Shown here piece by piece: positions 15,681-25,043 of a DNA stretch of 64,000 nucleotides. How positions within the stretch are numbered: position 1 is the first letter of the stretch; the number at the start of each line of letters is the position of its first letter. Both the position numbers and the translations under genes were made by a program. Origin of the DNA: Acidaminobacter sp964416305 (GTDB lineage Bacteria; Bacillota; Clostridia; Peptostreptococcales; Acidaminobacteraceae); NCBI GenBank assembly GCA_964416305.1, contig CAYQDM010000012.1:48841-112840 (forward strand). Direction: 5' to 3'. Under the pieces are notes generated by a model. It worked only from the letters and a program-made list of their open reading frames with translations, ran no database searches and was not told the origin of the DNA.

Positions 15681-16670
15681 ATGAAAAATAAAAAAGTCCT
15701 GATTATTTTTACAGGCGGTACCATTTCCATGAAGAACGACGAAAAGACCAATGGCGCCATACCGGCTATGACAGGGGAAGATATTTTAAATCTGGTGCCG
15801 GAAATCAAAGAGATTACGACCCTCGACTTTATCAATTTTGGAATGATGCCCGGACCGCATATGACTCCGGATCTCATGCTGGAGCTCTCGATTCTCATCA
15901 ATCATAAGATTGATAAAGAATACTATGATGGCATTGTTGTCACACACGGAACAGACTCCCTTGAGGAAACCGCTTACTTTCTTGATCTGACTTACGATCA
16001 GAAGGCGCCTGTCATCTTTGTAGGTTCCATGAAAAATTCGACAGAGTTTGGATGGGACGGACCGGAAAACCTGATCGCGGCAGTCCGAACCGCGATAGCC
16101 AAGGACTCTGAGGATCGAGGCGTCATGGTGGTGATGAACAATGAGATCCACGCTGCATCGCAGGTGACGAAAACGAAGACGCACACCATCGACACTTTTA
16201 AGAGCAAGGATTTTGGACCCATCGGATTTGTATCCCGGGACAAGGTGCATTTTTACTACAGTTATACGAAGCGTCAGTATTTTAAAGTTTCAAAGGTGGA
16301 GAATGACGTCGACCTGATCAAATGCGGTTGTGGTATGGACGATAAATTTCTCAGGTTTTCAGTGGACTCCGGAGCGAAAGGGATCGTTGTGGAAGGCTTG
16401 GGCAAAGGGAATATACCCCCCGCTATGGTCCCGGGCGTCGACTATGCCATCGAGAAAGGGATTCCCGTCATTTTGGTGTCACGCTGCATTATGGGTCGCG
16501 CCATGGATGATTATGGCTATCCGGGTGCCGGTCGAGATCTGACCAAGAGAGGCGTTATTCTTGGAGACAATTTGCCAGGGCAAAAGGCCAGAATTAAGCT
16601 GATGATTGCCCTTGCTTCTACAGATCGGATGGAAGAAATTAAGGACATCTTTGAAAAGAACTATTATTAA
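15681..16670 (+). CDS. ansA: L-asparaginase
   Basis: A 329-residue enzyme that hydrolyses asparagine to aspartate and ammonia. The first catalytic-Thr motif is FTGGTISM (residues 10-17) and the second is VVTHGTDSLEETAYF near residue 80. There is no signal peptide, so it is cytoplasmic. GGAGGTG precedes the ATG. The adjacent aspartate 4-decarboxylase gene starts 21 bases later, so the pair would convert asparagine to alanine, carbon dioxide and ammonia. Whether it belongs to the type I or type II subfamily cannot be settled by eye. Confidence 0.93.
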   Translation: MKNKKVLIIFTGGTISMKNDEKTNGAIPAMTGEDILNLVPEIKEITTLDFINFGMMPGPHMTPDLMLELSILINHKIDKEYYDGIVVTHGTDSLEETAYFLDLTYDQKAPVIFVGSMKNSTEFGWDGPENLIAAVRTAIAKDSEDRGVMVVMNNEIHAASQVTKTKTHTIDTFKSKDFGPIGFVSRDKVHFYYSYTKRQYFKVSKVENDVDLIKCGCGMDDKFLRFSVDSGAKGIVVEGLGKGNIPPAMVPGVDYAIEKGIPVILVSRCIMGRAMDDYGYPGAGRDLTKRGVILGDNLPGQKARIKLMIALASTDRMEEIKDIFEKNYY

Positions 16671-16691
16671 GGTGAATGGAGGTTTACGCTT

Positions 16692-18320
16692 ATGAGCAAG
16701 AGTATCCAAAGAGAGGAAATCGAAAATATCTATGGGAAAGTCAGTCCTTTTGAACTGAAGGACAAGCTGATCAGCTACGCCAGTGAAGCCCGGGAAAGCG
16801 GCACTAGGATGCTGCTTGACGCGGGAAGGGGGAACCCGAACTGGACAGCCTCAACGCCTAGAGATGCCTTCTTTACCTTCGGTCATTTCGCCGTTGAAGA
16901 AACCAGACGAACCTATTGCGACGGAGCGCTCGCGGGGATGCCTCAAAAATCCGGGATCGCGGAACGCTTTTACGCCTACGCGGACCGAAACAGCGGCGCG
17001 CCGGGCATCACGCTGCTAAAACAGATGATGGATTATGGGATTTCCTTCAAGGGCTTTGACCCGGATGACTTCGTCCATGAGCTGGTCGATGGCATTATTG
17101 GCGACAATTACCCATTTCCTGACCGGATGCTGCGTCATTCGGAGCAGATCGTCCTCGATTATCTCGTTCAGGAGCTCAAATATGACTTGGACGCCGGTCA
17201 AATTAAGCTCTATGCGGTAGAAGGCGCCACAGCGGCCATGTGTTATATCTTTGATACTTTGATTGCAAACAACATCTTTTCCCAAGGGGATACCATCGCT
17301 CTCATGACGCCAATTTTCACCCCTTATCTGGAAATCCCGCATCTGCCAAGATATAATTTTAAAGTGGTTGAAATTAAGGCATCGGAACTCAATGAAAAAG
17401 GCGAGAACACATGGCAATACCCAAAATCTGAAATGGACAAGCTTAGAGATCCATCCATCAGGGCACTGTTTATTGTCAATCCGAGCAATCCGCCGTCAGT
17501 GGCAATTAATAAAGAGACCATTTCTTACCTTTCGGAGATTGTGAAAGAGGATAACCCGGATCTCATGATTATTTCGGACGACGTCTACGGTACCTTCGTG
17601 GAAGGGTTCAGCTCTTTGATGAGGGAGATCCCTTACAATACCATCGGCGCCTACTCTTTTTCAAAGTACTTTGGCGTGACGGGCTGGCGCCTCGGCACCA
17701 TTGCACTCCACGAGGACAACGTCTTCGACAGGCTGCTCGGAAGGCTTGACGAGAATAAGAAAGCACGGGCGCGACGCAGGTACTCGGCGCTGTCGATCGA
17801 GCCTGAGTCCATAGCGTTCATGGACCGAATTGTCGCTGACAGCCGACAGGTGGCGCTCAATCACACTGCTGGCCTATCGACGCCTCAGCAGGTTCAGATG
17901 GTGTTCTTCTGCCTGTTCGCGCTGATTGACCGCGACAACATCTATAAAAAGCAAACCATCAGCCTTTTGAAAAAAAGGCAGAGGCTTTTGTTTGAAGGTC
18001 TTGGCATTGAGCTCAGGGAAGACCCCAACGACGCTGCTTATTATACGCAGTTCGATCTGCTGCAGTGGGCAACGCAGAATTATGGAGAAGCTTTTGCAAG
18101 CTACCTTCAAAACAATTATAAGCCAGTAGACATTCTTTTGAGACTCGCGGAGGAATCCTCCATTGTGCTGCTGAGCGGCGGCGGATTCAGTGGCCCTGAG
18201 TGGTCGATCCGGATTTCTCTCGCCAATCTCAGTGATGAATCGTATTCCACCATAGGTGCGGTGACCAGAAAGATCCTGAATCACTATGTGGCGGCGTGGA
18301 AGGAAAGTCAGGCTCAGTAG
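16692..18320 (+). CDS. aspD: aspartate 4-decarboxylase (PLP enzyme)
   Basis: A 542-residue fold-type I pyridoxal-phosphate enzyme of the large aspartate 4-decarboxylase/aminotransferase family. Visible features are the N-terminal LDAGRGNPNWTASTPR substrate segment, the cofactor region EGATAAMCYIFDTL, FIVNPSNPPSVA, IISDDVYGTF, and the PLP lysine in SFSKYFGVTGWRLG. It decarboxylates aspartate to alanine, consuming a proton. In several bacteria it is paired with the aspartate:alanine antiporter AspT to make a proton motive force; no antiporter is present here, and asparaginase is the upstream partner instead. Confidence 0.93.
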   Translation: MSKSIQREEIENIYGKVSPFELKDKLISYASEARESGTRMLLDAGRGNPNWTASTPRDAFFTFGHFAVEETRRTYCDGALAGMPQKSGIAERFYAYADRNSGAPGITLLKQMMDYGISFKGFDPDDFVHELVDGIIGDNYPFPDRMLRHSEQIVLDYLVQELKYDLDAGQIKLYAVEGATAAMCYIFDTLIANNIFSQGDTIALMTPIFTPYLEIPHLPRYNFKVVEIKASELNEKGENTWQYPKSEMDKLRDPSIRALFIVNPSNPPSVAINKETISYLSEIVKEDNPDLMIISDDVYGTFVEGFSSLMREIPYNTIGAYSFSKYFGVTGWRLGTIALHEDNVFDRLLGRLDENKKARARRRYSALSIEPESIAFMDRIVADSRQVALNHTAGLSTPQQVQMVFFCLFALIDRDNIYKKQTISLLKKRQRLLFEGLGIELREDPNDAAYYTQFDLLQWATQNYGEAFASYLQNNYKPVDILLRLAEESSIVLLSGGGFSGPEWSIRISLANLSDESYSTIGAVTRKILNHYVAAWKESQAQ

Positions 18321-18373
18321 GGAGCTGCTCAGACAATAAACCTTAGAATAACAAAGTTCAAAGATTGACTTAT

Positions 18374-18440
18374 ATGACCATCGGCAGTGATTTTAAGGCC
18401 CTTAAGGCTTTAGAACGCTTGCCGATGGTCATTTTTTTTA
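18374..18440 (+). repeat. CCATCGGC fold-back repeat, copy C (also terminator)
   Basis: Arms ATGACCATCGGCA (18374-18386) and TGCCGATGGTCAT (18420-18432) enclose an inner palindrome TTAAGGCCCTTAA. Eight T residues follow directly, so this copy is placed and built to end the asparaginase operon 54 bases after its last stop. Confidence 0.85.
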
Positions 18441-18524
18441 CACCTCACACAGTCAATCCTTTCAACTTCCTTTAGCCTTTTTATAGACACCTTTCTGATA
18501 ATAATACTTTAGGGAGGCGATTTT

Positions 18525-19337
18525 ATGTCTGAACGAGCCATGGGCACTCAAATTGAGAAACTTTTAGGACTGGAGCGCAAACTTGTAGGCGTGAAATTTA
18601 TATTCGACAAGCGTGATTTTGATGAAGAGACCGCACCGAGAGTGAAGTACAAAATGTCCTACTGCAGTATGGTCAGAATGGCTTCAGAAGGCAAGAGCTT
18701 CAAGGCGGATCTCGACAATTTTCTGTGTGTTGGTTCGGCCAAAGCGCTGGGACTCATCAAGCCGGATGCCCGGGCCGTCTCCGGAAGAATTTATTATAGC
18801 TTCGGCATCTATGACAGTTTGGGGACAGCAAGGAATGTTCAGAAAGACGTTACATTTCTCGATCATGAGGCAGCAGCGGTGGTTGTCAAGCCATTGGATG
18901 CTTTTGAGAACCGGCCTGATGTTGTTTTGATGCTGGTCAACCCCTATCAAGCCATGCGCGTGACTCAAAGCTACGTGTACTACAGGGGAATGCCAAAAAA
19001 CATCAGAATCGCCGCCAACTCCGGGATCTGTTCAGAGTGCACTGCGACACCTTATGCCACCAATGACCTGAATGTGTCGCTGCTGTGTTCCAACACCAGA
19101 TACGCAGCCAAATGGCACGACCACGAAATGGGAATAGGCCTGCCGTACGGGATGCTGAGCATGATCCGTGATGGACTTGTCAAGACCGTTAATCCTTGCG
19201 AACCGAACGAAAGAAAAAAGGACATTCTGGAACGTCTCGGTGAGGATGAAATTGCTGGGAAGATCATGATCAACAGCACTTACTTTAAAACCGCAGGCAA
19301 TGACACGTCGGGCGGCAATACAGAAAAATTAAAATAG
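18525..19337 (+). CDS. DUF169-family protein
   Basis: A 270-residue soluble protein resembling the DUF169 family, a group of cysteine-containing cytoplasmic proteins of anaerobes without settled function. Notable parts are the N-terminal GTQIEKLLGLERKLVGVKF, the segments YCSMVRMASEG and FLCVGSAKALGL, and NSGICSECTATPYAT near residue 165. It starts after AGGGAGG. It precedes the molybdenum hydroxylase genes in the same direction with a gap of 124 bases, so a link with that locus is possible but unproven. Confidence 0.75.
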   Translation: MSERAMGTQIEKLLGLERKLVGVKFIFDKRDFDEETAPRVKYKMSYCSMVRMASEGKSFKADLDNFLCVGSAKALGLIKPDARAVSGRIYYSFGIYDSLGTARNVQKDVTFLDHEAAAVVVKPLDAFENRPDVVLMLVNPYQAMRVTQSYVYYRGMPKNIRIAANSGICSECTATPYATNDLNVSLLCSNTRYAAKWHDHEMGIGLPYGMLSMIRDGLVKTVNPCEPNERKKDILERLGEDEIAGKIMINSTYFKTAGNDTSGGNTEKLK

Positions 19338-19461
19338 TTTGATTTATTAGACGATTTGAAGTCGGTACTAAGATACAGTGATTTTGTGAAAAGTAAGACA
19401 TATCGCTTCTTTGATTCAAGTGACGCGTTTTGGATCAAGGATGGTAAGCGGGAGGCAAAGT

Positions 19462-19932
19462 ATGAAAATTAACCTGACCATTAATCATGAAAATAGAGAA
19501 GTCGAGGTCGAACCCCTCGAGAGACTGATAGACATGCTGCGCAACCGCCTTGGATTGACCAGCGTCAAGGAAGGCTGCGGCGAGGGCGAGTGCGGCGCTT
19601 GCACTATTATTGTGGATCAGAGGGCGGTCACGTCCTGTACCATGCTGGCAGTGCAGGTCAACGGGTGCGACGTGCTGACGACGGAAGGGCTCCAGCGGGG
19701 CGGTGAACTGGACAGACTTCAGGAGGCGTTTATAAATAATGGCGCTATCCAGTGCGGCTATTGCACGCCGGGTATGCTGATGTCGGTCAAGGCACTGCTG
19801 CTTCACCAGCCCAATCCATCCAAAGAAGAGGTTATTAAAGCAATTGAAGGCAATCTCTGCCGGTGCACGGGGTATCACCCCATCATCAAAGCTGTGGAAT
19901 CGCTGAAGGAGGAAGCTGTTCATGGCCAATAA
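19462..19932 (+). CDS. molybdenum hydroxylase, [2Fe-2S] subunit
   Basis: The start ATG at 19462 has GGGAGG seven bases upstream; the frame extends further 5' without a ribosome site. The 156-residue subunit carries two [2Fe-2S] clusters: plant-type CGEGECGAC near residues 40-50 and the C-terminal motif set CGYCTPG and CRCTGYHP. It transfers electrons between the molybdopterin and FAD subunits of a xanthine dehydrogenase-family enzyme. Its stop overlaps the start of the FAD subunit, giving an S-M-L gene order. Confidence 0.93.
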   Translation: MKINLTINHENREVEVEPLERLIDMLRNRLGLTSVKEGCGEGECGACTIIVDQRAVTSCTMLAVQVNGCDVLTTEGLQRGGELDRLQEAFINNGAIQCGYCTPGMLMSVKALLLHQPNPSKEEVIKAIEGNLCRCTGYHPIIKAVESLKEEAVHGQ

Positions 19933-20782
19933 GATCATACAGCCGGACAGCATGGCGTCTTTACTGGAAGCTCTTCGAGGCGCAGGCAAAAAAATCATGG
20001 TCGCCGGCGGAACCGATGTCATGATCCGCATGAGAGCCAATCCGCCGGAAGAGGCATTGATTATTGATCTGTCACACATGGAAGCACTAAAAAGCTGTGA
20101 CATTAACGAAGAAGGTCTCAGAATAGGCGCTATGTGCACCATGACAGATCTCTGGGAATCTCCGCTGGTACAACATGCCGCGAAAGTTCTATCCTGCGCG
20201 GCGTCCCAAGTGGGGTCCACTCAGATTCGGAATCGGGCGACCATCGGCGGAAACGTGGCTAACGCTGCCCAGTGCGCGGACACCATTCCGGCACTGATCG
20301 CGCTGGATGCCAGTGTTGAGTTGATGAAAGCAAACGGCGCGACGAGAAGGATCAAAGTCGAGGATTTTGTGACGGGTATTGGCAGAACCTTGATCGACGA
20401 GACTGAAGTCTTGACGGCGTTTCTCCTGCCTGAAAAGAACCTGGGCAAGGCGGGCGGTTACTGTAAGATTGGATCGCGAGCATCTGTGACCATAGCTAAA
20501 GTCAATTGCGCCGGGATTTTCAGCTTCAGCGGCGGCGTCATCAGCGAGGCCAGAGTGGCATTCGGATCACTCGGTCAGAGAGGCTTCTATTCAAGTCTGG
20601 TCTCTGAGGGACTAACCGGCATGACACTGGATGCACTAAAGACAGAAGCGTTTATAGAACTATTCGTTCAGCAGGTTGAACAGGCAATTCCGGGAAGAGC
20701 TTCACTGGCTTACAAACGTTCGGCGGTGAAGGCGGTCGCGGTGTCTATAGTTGAACAGGCTATTTCAGAGTATCGAGGGTGA
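19922..20782 (+). CDS. molybdenum hydroxylase, FAD subunit
   Basis: A 286-residue FAD-binding protein of the xanthine dehydrogenase medium-subunit type. FAD motifs are VAGGTDVMIRMR near residue 25 and the strongly conserved STQIRNRATIGGNVANA near residue 95. The C-terminal half is the CO-dehydrogenase flavoprotein C-terminal domain. It overlaps the [2Fe-2S] subunit gene and ends four bases before the start of the large subunit. It passes electrons from the iron-sulfur clusters to NAD or another acceptor. Confidence 0.92.
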   Translation: MANKIIQPDSMASLLEALRGAGKKIMVAGGTDVMIRMRANPPEEALIIDLSHMEALKSCDINEEGLRIGAMCTMTDLWESPLVQHAAKVLSCAASQVGSTQIRNRATIGGNVANAAQCADTIPALIALDASVELMKANGATRRIKVEDFVTGIGRTLIDETEVLTAFLLPEKNLGKAGGYCKIGSRASVTIAKVNCAGIFSFSGGVISEARVAFGSLGQRGFYSSLVSEGLTGMTLDALKTEAFIELFVQQVEQAIPGRASLAYKRSAVKAVAVSIVEQAISEYRG

Positions 20783-20786
20783 TGGA

Positions 20787-23039
20787 ATGGAAACAATAAA
20801 ACATAATGTAGTCGGCCGGTCCGTCGTTCGGCTGGATGGTCTTGAAAAAGTCACCGGAACAATAAAGTATACGGGTGATTACACAACTGCAGGCATGCTG
20901 TACGCGCGGCTGGTCACCTCGGATCAGGCAAGCGCGAAAGTATTGAGCATAGATTCAGCTGAAGCCCTAAAAGTACCAGGCGTCGTAAAAATCTACACGG
21001 CCGCAGATGTGCCGGAAACCCTCTACAGTGCCCACAATTGGCTGATGGACATGAGCGACCTGGAGGACGAGCCGCTGCTGACCATGGATCCCAAACATGA
21101 CGGCGACAGGGTAGCCATAATTGTGGCTGAGACTGACGAAGCAGCGATTACTGCGGCCCGTCGCGTTCGGATCGACTATGAGCCGCGGCCTGCGGTGATC
21201 GATATTGAGTCCGCACTGAAAGAAAATACACCTGGCATTCATACCTATGGCAATGTGCCTTTTGATACCGTTAAGGAATTTGGTTGTTTTGAAGACACTT
21301 CCGCAAAAGCGAAATACATAATTGAAGACACAGTGACAACGCCTGCCCAGCACCACGCAGCTATAGAATGCCACGTTTGTCTGGCGTCTATGGAGGATGG
21401 CGTTCTGACCCTGAAAACACCTTGTCAAATCACTTTTCAGGTCCAAATGATGCTCTCGAGAATCACGGGGCTTCCCATGACGCAGGTCAGAATTATCAAA
21501 ACCGCCACAGGCGGTTCCTTTGGCGGGAAAAGTCAGCCGGTACTCGAGCCGCTGTGCGGCTACCTGGCCTATGATCTTAAGAAGCCCGTTCTGATGACCA
21601 TGGACAGGGCTCAGAGCATTGTCTCCAGCAGAAGGCGCAATTCGGTCAGAGGCCGGATCCGGCTTGCAGTCAGCGAAGAGGGTAAAATTCTGGGCAGGGA
21701 CCTGGATGTCGTGACGGATACCGGTGCCTATTTCAGCAATGGGGCTGCGGTTTCCATGGCTATGCTCAAAAAATCCGTCAGGCTCTACAAGATGGAAAGC
21801 CAGCGGTACCGAGCCAGAGCGGTCATCACGAATACGCCGGTAGGCGGCGCAGCCAGGGGTTACGGTTCACCTCAGATTCACGCGCTCACGGAAATCAACA
21901 TTGAGAACGCTGCCAGAGAACTGAAACTCGATCCCCTTGAATTCCGACTGAGCAACATTGTTAGCGGCAGCGATTCTGATCCCATGGGTGGCCCCGCTCT
22001 CGGGAACGTCCAGATTGAAGCCTGCCTGAAGCAAGGCGCGGCGCGCTTTGGCTGGAAAGAAAAATATTTTATGGTTCCGGACAGCGGTCGCTATAGAACT
22101 GGTGTCGGTATGGCGGCTATTGTTCATGGCAACGGCTACTTTGGCGGATTTCCTGAATTCACTGCCATTCAGCTGACCCTGATGCCGGATGGGACCATTC
22201 TGGTCAATTCCGCCTTGCATGACCTAGGGTGCGGCACATTGACCGTGGCGTCCCAGATCATCTCAGAAGCGCTCGGCGTCAGGCTTGAAAAGATTCGCGT
22301 ACTGGAAGCGGATACCCTAAGATCGCCCTATGACCCGGCCGGAACCCAGGCATGCCGCGTGACCTTTGTCTGTGGTGAAGCCGCGAGGCAAGGTGCCGAG
22401 CAGCTGAAAGAAAAAATTCTCAGGCGTGCTTCGGAGCTTTTGGATTTGCCGATGGTCACCTTACAGCTCAAAGACAGCATCATCACGGATCTTTCCGGCT
22501 TACCCCTTATGGACCTTCCGACCCTGGCATCGAGATGCCATCGCAGCTTTGGAGAAACCCTTTGTGTCAACTTTGACTATCAGGCCAGTGCCAATCCAGG
22601 CTCCTATGGCGCGAACTTTGTTGAAGTGGAGGTCGATACCTGGACTGGCTTTGTACAGGTGAAGCAAATCGTCGCAGCTCATGACGTTGGAAAAGCCATC
22701 AATCCGGAATTCGTTAAAGGACAGATCTACGGCGGAATCCAGATGAATCTGGGCTACGCGCTGTGCGAAGAGATTATTCTGAATGAAGACGGCAGTGTGA
22801 AGAACAAAAGCTTTTCCAAATATCACGTCATCAATGCACCTTCAATGCCGCCTGTGGAGATCATCCTCATTGAGGCGGGAGAACCTGGAGGACCTTATGG
22901 GGCCAAGAGTATTGGCGAATCCTCTTCCGTGGCCACGGCACCGGCGGTGATCAATGCCATCAATCACGCCCTTGGGACGCGTCTGTCAGTTTTACCGGCA
23001 ACTCCGGAGCGCATCATAGAAGCGCTCAGTGATTACTAA
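20787..23039 (+). CDS. molybdenum hydroxylase, molybdopterin-binding subunit
   Basis: The ATG at 20787 (METIKHNVVGRS) follows the FAD subunit closely. The 750-residue catalytic subunit has cofactor motifs GGSFGGKSQP near 235, GGAARGYGSPQ near 350, DLGCGTLT near 475 and the active-site loop EPGGPYGAKSIGESS near 695 with the conserved base Glu. These enzymes hydroxylate an electron-poor carbon in purines or N-heterocycles. The substrate cannot be read from sequence; xanthine, nicotinate-type rings or an imidazole-2-thione derivative are all possible given the neighbouring genes. No selenium-insertion or cofactor-maturation gene is adjacent. Confidence 0.9.
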   Translation: METIKHNVVGRSVVRLDGLEKVTGTIKYTGDYTTAGMLYARLVTSDQASAKVLSIDSAEALKVPGVVKIYTAADVPETLYSAHNWLMDMSDLEDEPLLTMDPKHDGDRVAIIVAETDEAAITAARRVRIDYEPRPAVIDIESALKENTPGIHTYGNVPFDTVKEFGCFEDTSAKAKYIIEDTVTTPAQHHAAIECHVCLASMEDGVLTLKTPCQITFQVQMMLSRITGLPMTQVRIIKTATGGSFGGKSQPVLEPLCGYLAYDLKKPVLMTMDRAQSIVSSRRRNSVRGRIRLAVSEEGKILGRDLDVVTDTGAYFSNGAAVSMAMLKKSVRLYKMESQRYRARAVITNTPVGGAARGYGSPQIHALTEINIENAARELKLDPLEFRLSNIVSGSDSDPMGGPALGNVQIEACLKQGAARFGWKEKYFMVPDSGRYRTGVGMAAIVHGNGYFGGFPEFTAIQLTLMPDGTILVNSALHDLGCGTLTVASQIISEALGVRLEKIRVLEADTLRSPYDPAGTQACRVTFVCGEAARQGAEQLKEKILRRASELLDLPMVTLQLKDSIITDLSGLPLMDLPTLASRCHRSFGETLCVNFDYQASANPGSYGANFVEVEVDTWTGFVQVKQIVAAHDVGKAINPEFVKGQIYGGIQMNLGYALCEEIILNEDGSVKNKSFSKYHVINAPSMPPVEIILIEAGEPGGPYGAKSIGESSSVATAPAVINAINHALGTRLSVLPATPERIIEALSDY

Positions 23040-23252
23040 GACACAGAACGCAGCGTAAAGAAACCTTGAAAAATCATACGGAGAAGGAGCGTGAGCCAGT
23101 GATTTGAAGAAGTGATCAATGTTATAATTCAAGAGCAGCAGTTTCATTCGGCCTTATTGTTTAACCGTGCGTCAAGCATCTCATCACAACACGATATTTT
23201 TGAAATTGAATACAGTGTAATCAAGCAGCCAGATCGTGAGGGAGGTAATTCT

Positions 23253-24915
23253 GTGAGCAATAAACAAGGGTCCAAAGGAAATAAACCGTCTAACCAGGGC
23301 ACCAAGCTGCAAAAAAAATGCCATTCGCTGGGAAGTTTTCGCGCCGGCCTATCTGGTCATTGGCAGTGCCGCTGTCATAGGCATTGTCAACAAAGAGCTT
23401 TTAACAACAAGTGTAATGAACTTTTTCTTCTGGTCGCTGCGCAATTTCGGTTGGCTGTTCCAGTGGACCATTATGGCCGCGTTTGTCTTTACAGTGATTA
23501 TGATGTTTTCAAAGTATGGCAACATTCGTCTGGGTGGCAGAAACGCCAAGCCTAAATTCAGCTTTGGTACCTGGTTCGCCATGACTCTCACCGGTGGTGT
23601 GGCCACCGGCATTGTCACCTGGGGTGTCAATGAACCCCTGATCTATTACGGCAACGTCTGGGGAGAACTCAATACGCTTGGAATTGAGGCCAATACCACT
23701 CAAGCGGCAATCTTTGCCATGGCGCGTTCCTTCTATAACTGGACGTTTGTCCCTTATGCGATCTATGCCTTCTGCGGACTCTTGGTCGCTTACATTTACT
23801 TTAACAAGCGGGAGCGTCTGGCTGTCACATCTACTTTGAAACCGCTTTTTGGCGAGAAGGTCACTAAAGGTTTATTTGCCGGCATCGTGGATATGTTGGC
23901 TATGCTGGGTCTTGCCATCGGCATAACCACAGGCATTACCATGTGTATTACCTTAGTCATGTCGGGCTTGAAAGGTGCCTACGGCATTGAGTCCAGCGTC
24001 CCTCTGTTTGCTGGAATCGGCATTTTCATCATCTGCATGTTCACTTTTTCATCCTATGTGGGCCTTGAAAAAGGTCTTGCAAGACTCGGCAAAATGAATG
24101 CATGGTTCTATTATTTCCTATTGGCACTTCTGTTCGTCACAGGTCCAACGGTCTACATACTTAGAATTGGTACAGCAGGTGTCGCGGAGTGGCTTCAGAA
24201 TTTCTTCCGCTGGGGACTTGATCCTATCGACATAGGCGGTGAGGCGCTGACCATGTATTGGACGCTCTTTGACTGGGCATTCTGGGTTGGCTTCGCGCCG
24301 GTTACCGGTATCTTCCTGGCCATGATTTCCTATGGTCGTACCATTCGTGAATATATGATCGTCAACTGGATTCTTCCTTCAATATTCGGCATTGTCTGGT
24401 TCTCCGTATGGGGCGGCAGCGCCATTCATATGCAGACCACCGGCGCTGTGGATCTCATCGGCGTCATCAACGAAGGCGGCGCAGTGGCGGCACTTTGGGC
24501 ATTCCTCGACAACCTGCCGTTTGGCCTTGGCAGAATTATTATTCCGTTTAACATCGTCGTCGTTTTAGTATCCTTCATTACTGCGGCGGATGCGACTTTA
24601 ACAAATATTGGTTCAATGTGTATGAAGGACGTTCCTATTGGAACTGAACCACCTGCAATGATCAAAATGGTTTGGGGCGTCGCTCTTGGCGCTGTCGCCA
24701 TAGTTATGGCAGCCTTCGGCGGCGGAGTACAAGGCGTCGATGGTGTCAAGGCATTGGCGGCCGCGAGCGGATTTGTCGTTTTGTTCATTTTCGCCATTCA
24801 GCTGGTGTCATTCTTTAAGTGCTGGTTCATGGACAGGATCATTGAAGAACCTGATGATGAGCCCTCGGGTGACGTCATGATGTCTGAAACTCTGGTACCG
24901 GTGGTGGAGGAATAG
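23253..24915 (+). CDS. BCCT-family betaine/carnitine/choline-type transporter, frame change at A8 run
   Basis: Translation should start at the GTG at 23253, seven bases after GGAGG. That frame gives 22 polar residues and then leaves the transporter frame at eight A residues (23311-23318). Shifting by one base there continues as NAIRWEVFAPAYLVIGSAA, the expected start of the first helix, and joins the open frame whose first ATG is only at 23416. The rest (about 12 helices; TGIVTWGVNEPLIYYG, VWGGSAIHMQTT and the conserved Trp-rich segment) is intact. Substrates are quaternary amines. The frame change may be a homopolymer sequencing error, transcript slippage or a real mutation. The neighbouring lyase-like gene suggests the imported compound is its substrate. 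Confidence 0.82.
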
Positions 24916-24930
24916 CCTTCTAAGACTTCG

Positions 24931-24970
24931 AGAAACGGGCTGATTCCTTCGGGAGGATGCCCGTTTCTAT
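24931..24970 (+). terminator. hairpin after BCCT gene
   Basis: AGAAACGGGC (24931-24940) pairs with GCCCGTTTCT (24959-24968), with an inner TCCTTCGGGAGGA stem. Only a short U tract follows, so termination may be partial and the lyase gene downstream may still be cotranscribed. Confidence 0.6.
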
Positions 24971-25043
24971 ATGACCATTTGTCTGAGTGATGCTAATTTT
25001 GTCAGGTCAATAAAGAAGCGCAGGAAATGGAGGACGACATAAA

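Noticed and set aside
22440..22460. CCATCGGC/GCCGATGG octamers inside conserved coding regions such as the molybdenum hydroxylase, accC and hfsC genes
   Set aside because: They lack a facing partner arm and fall in normal conserved protein sequence, so they are treated as chance or codon-driven occurrences.
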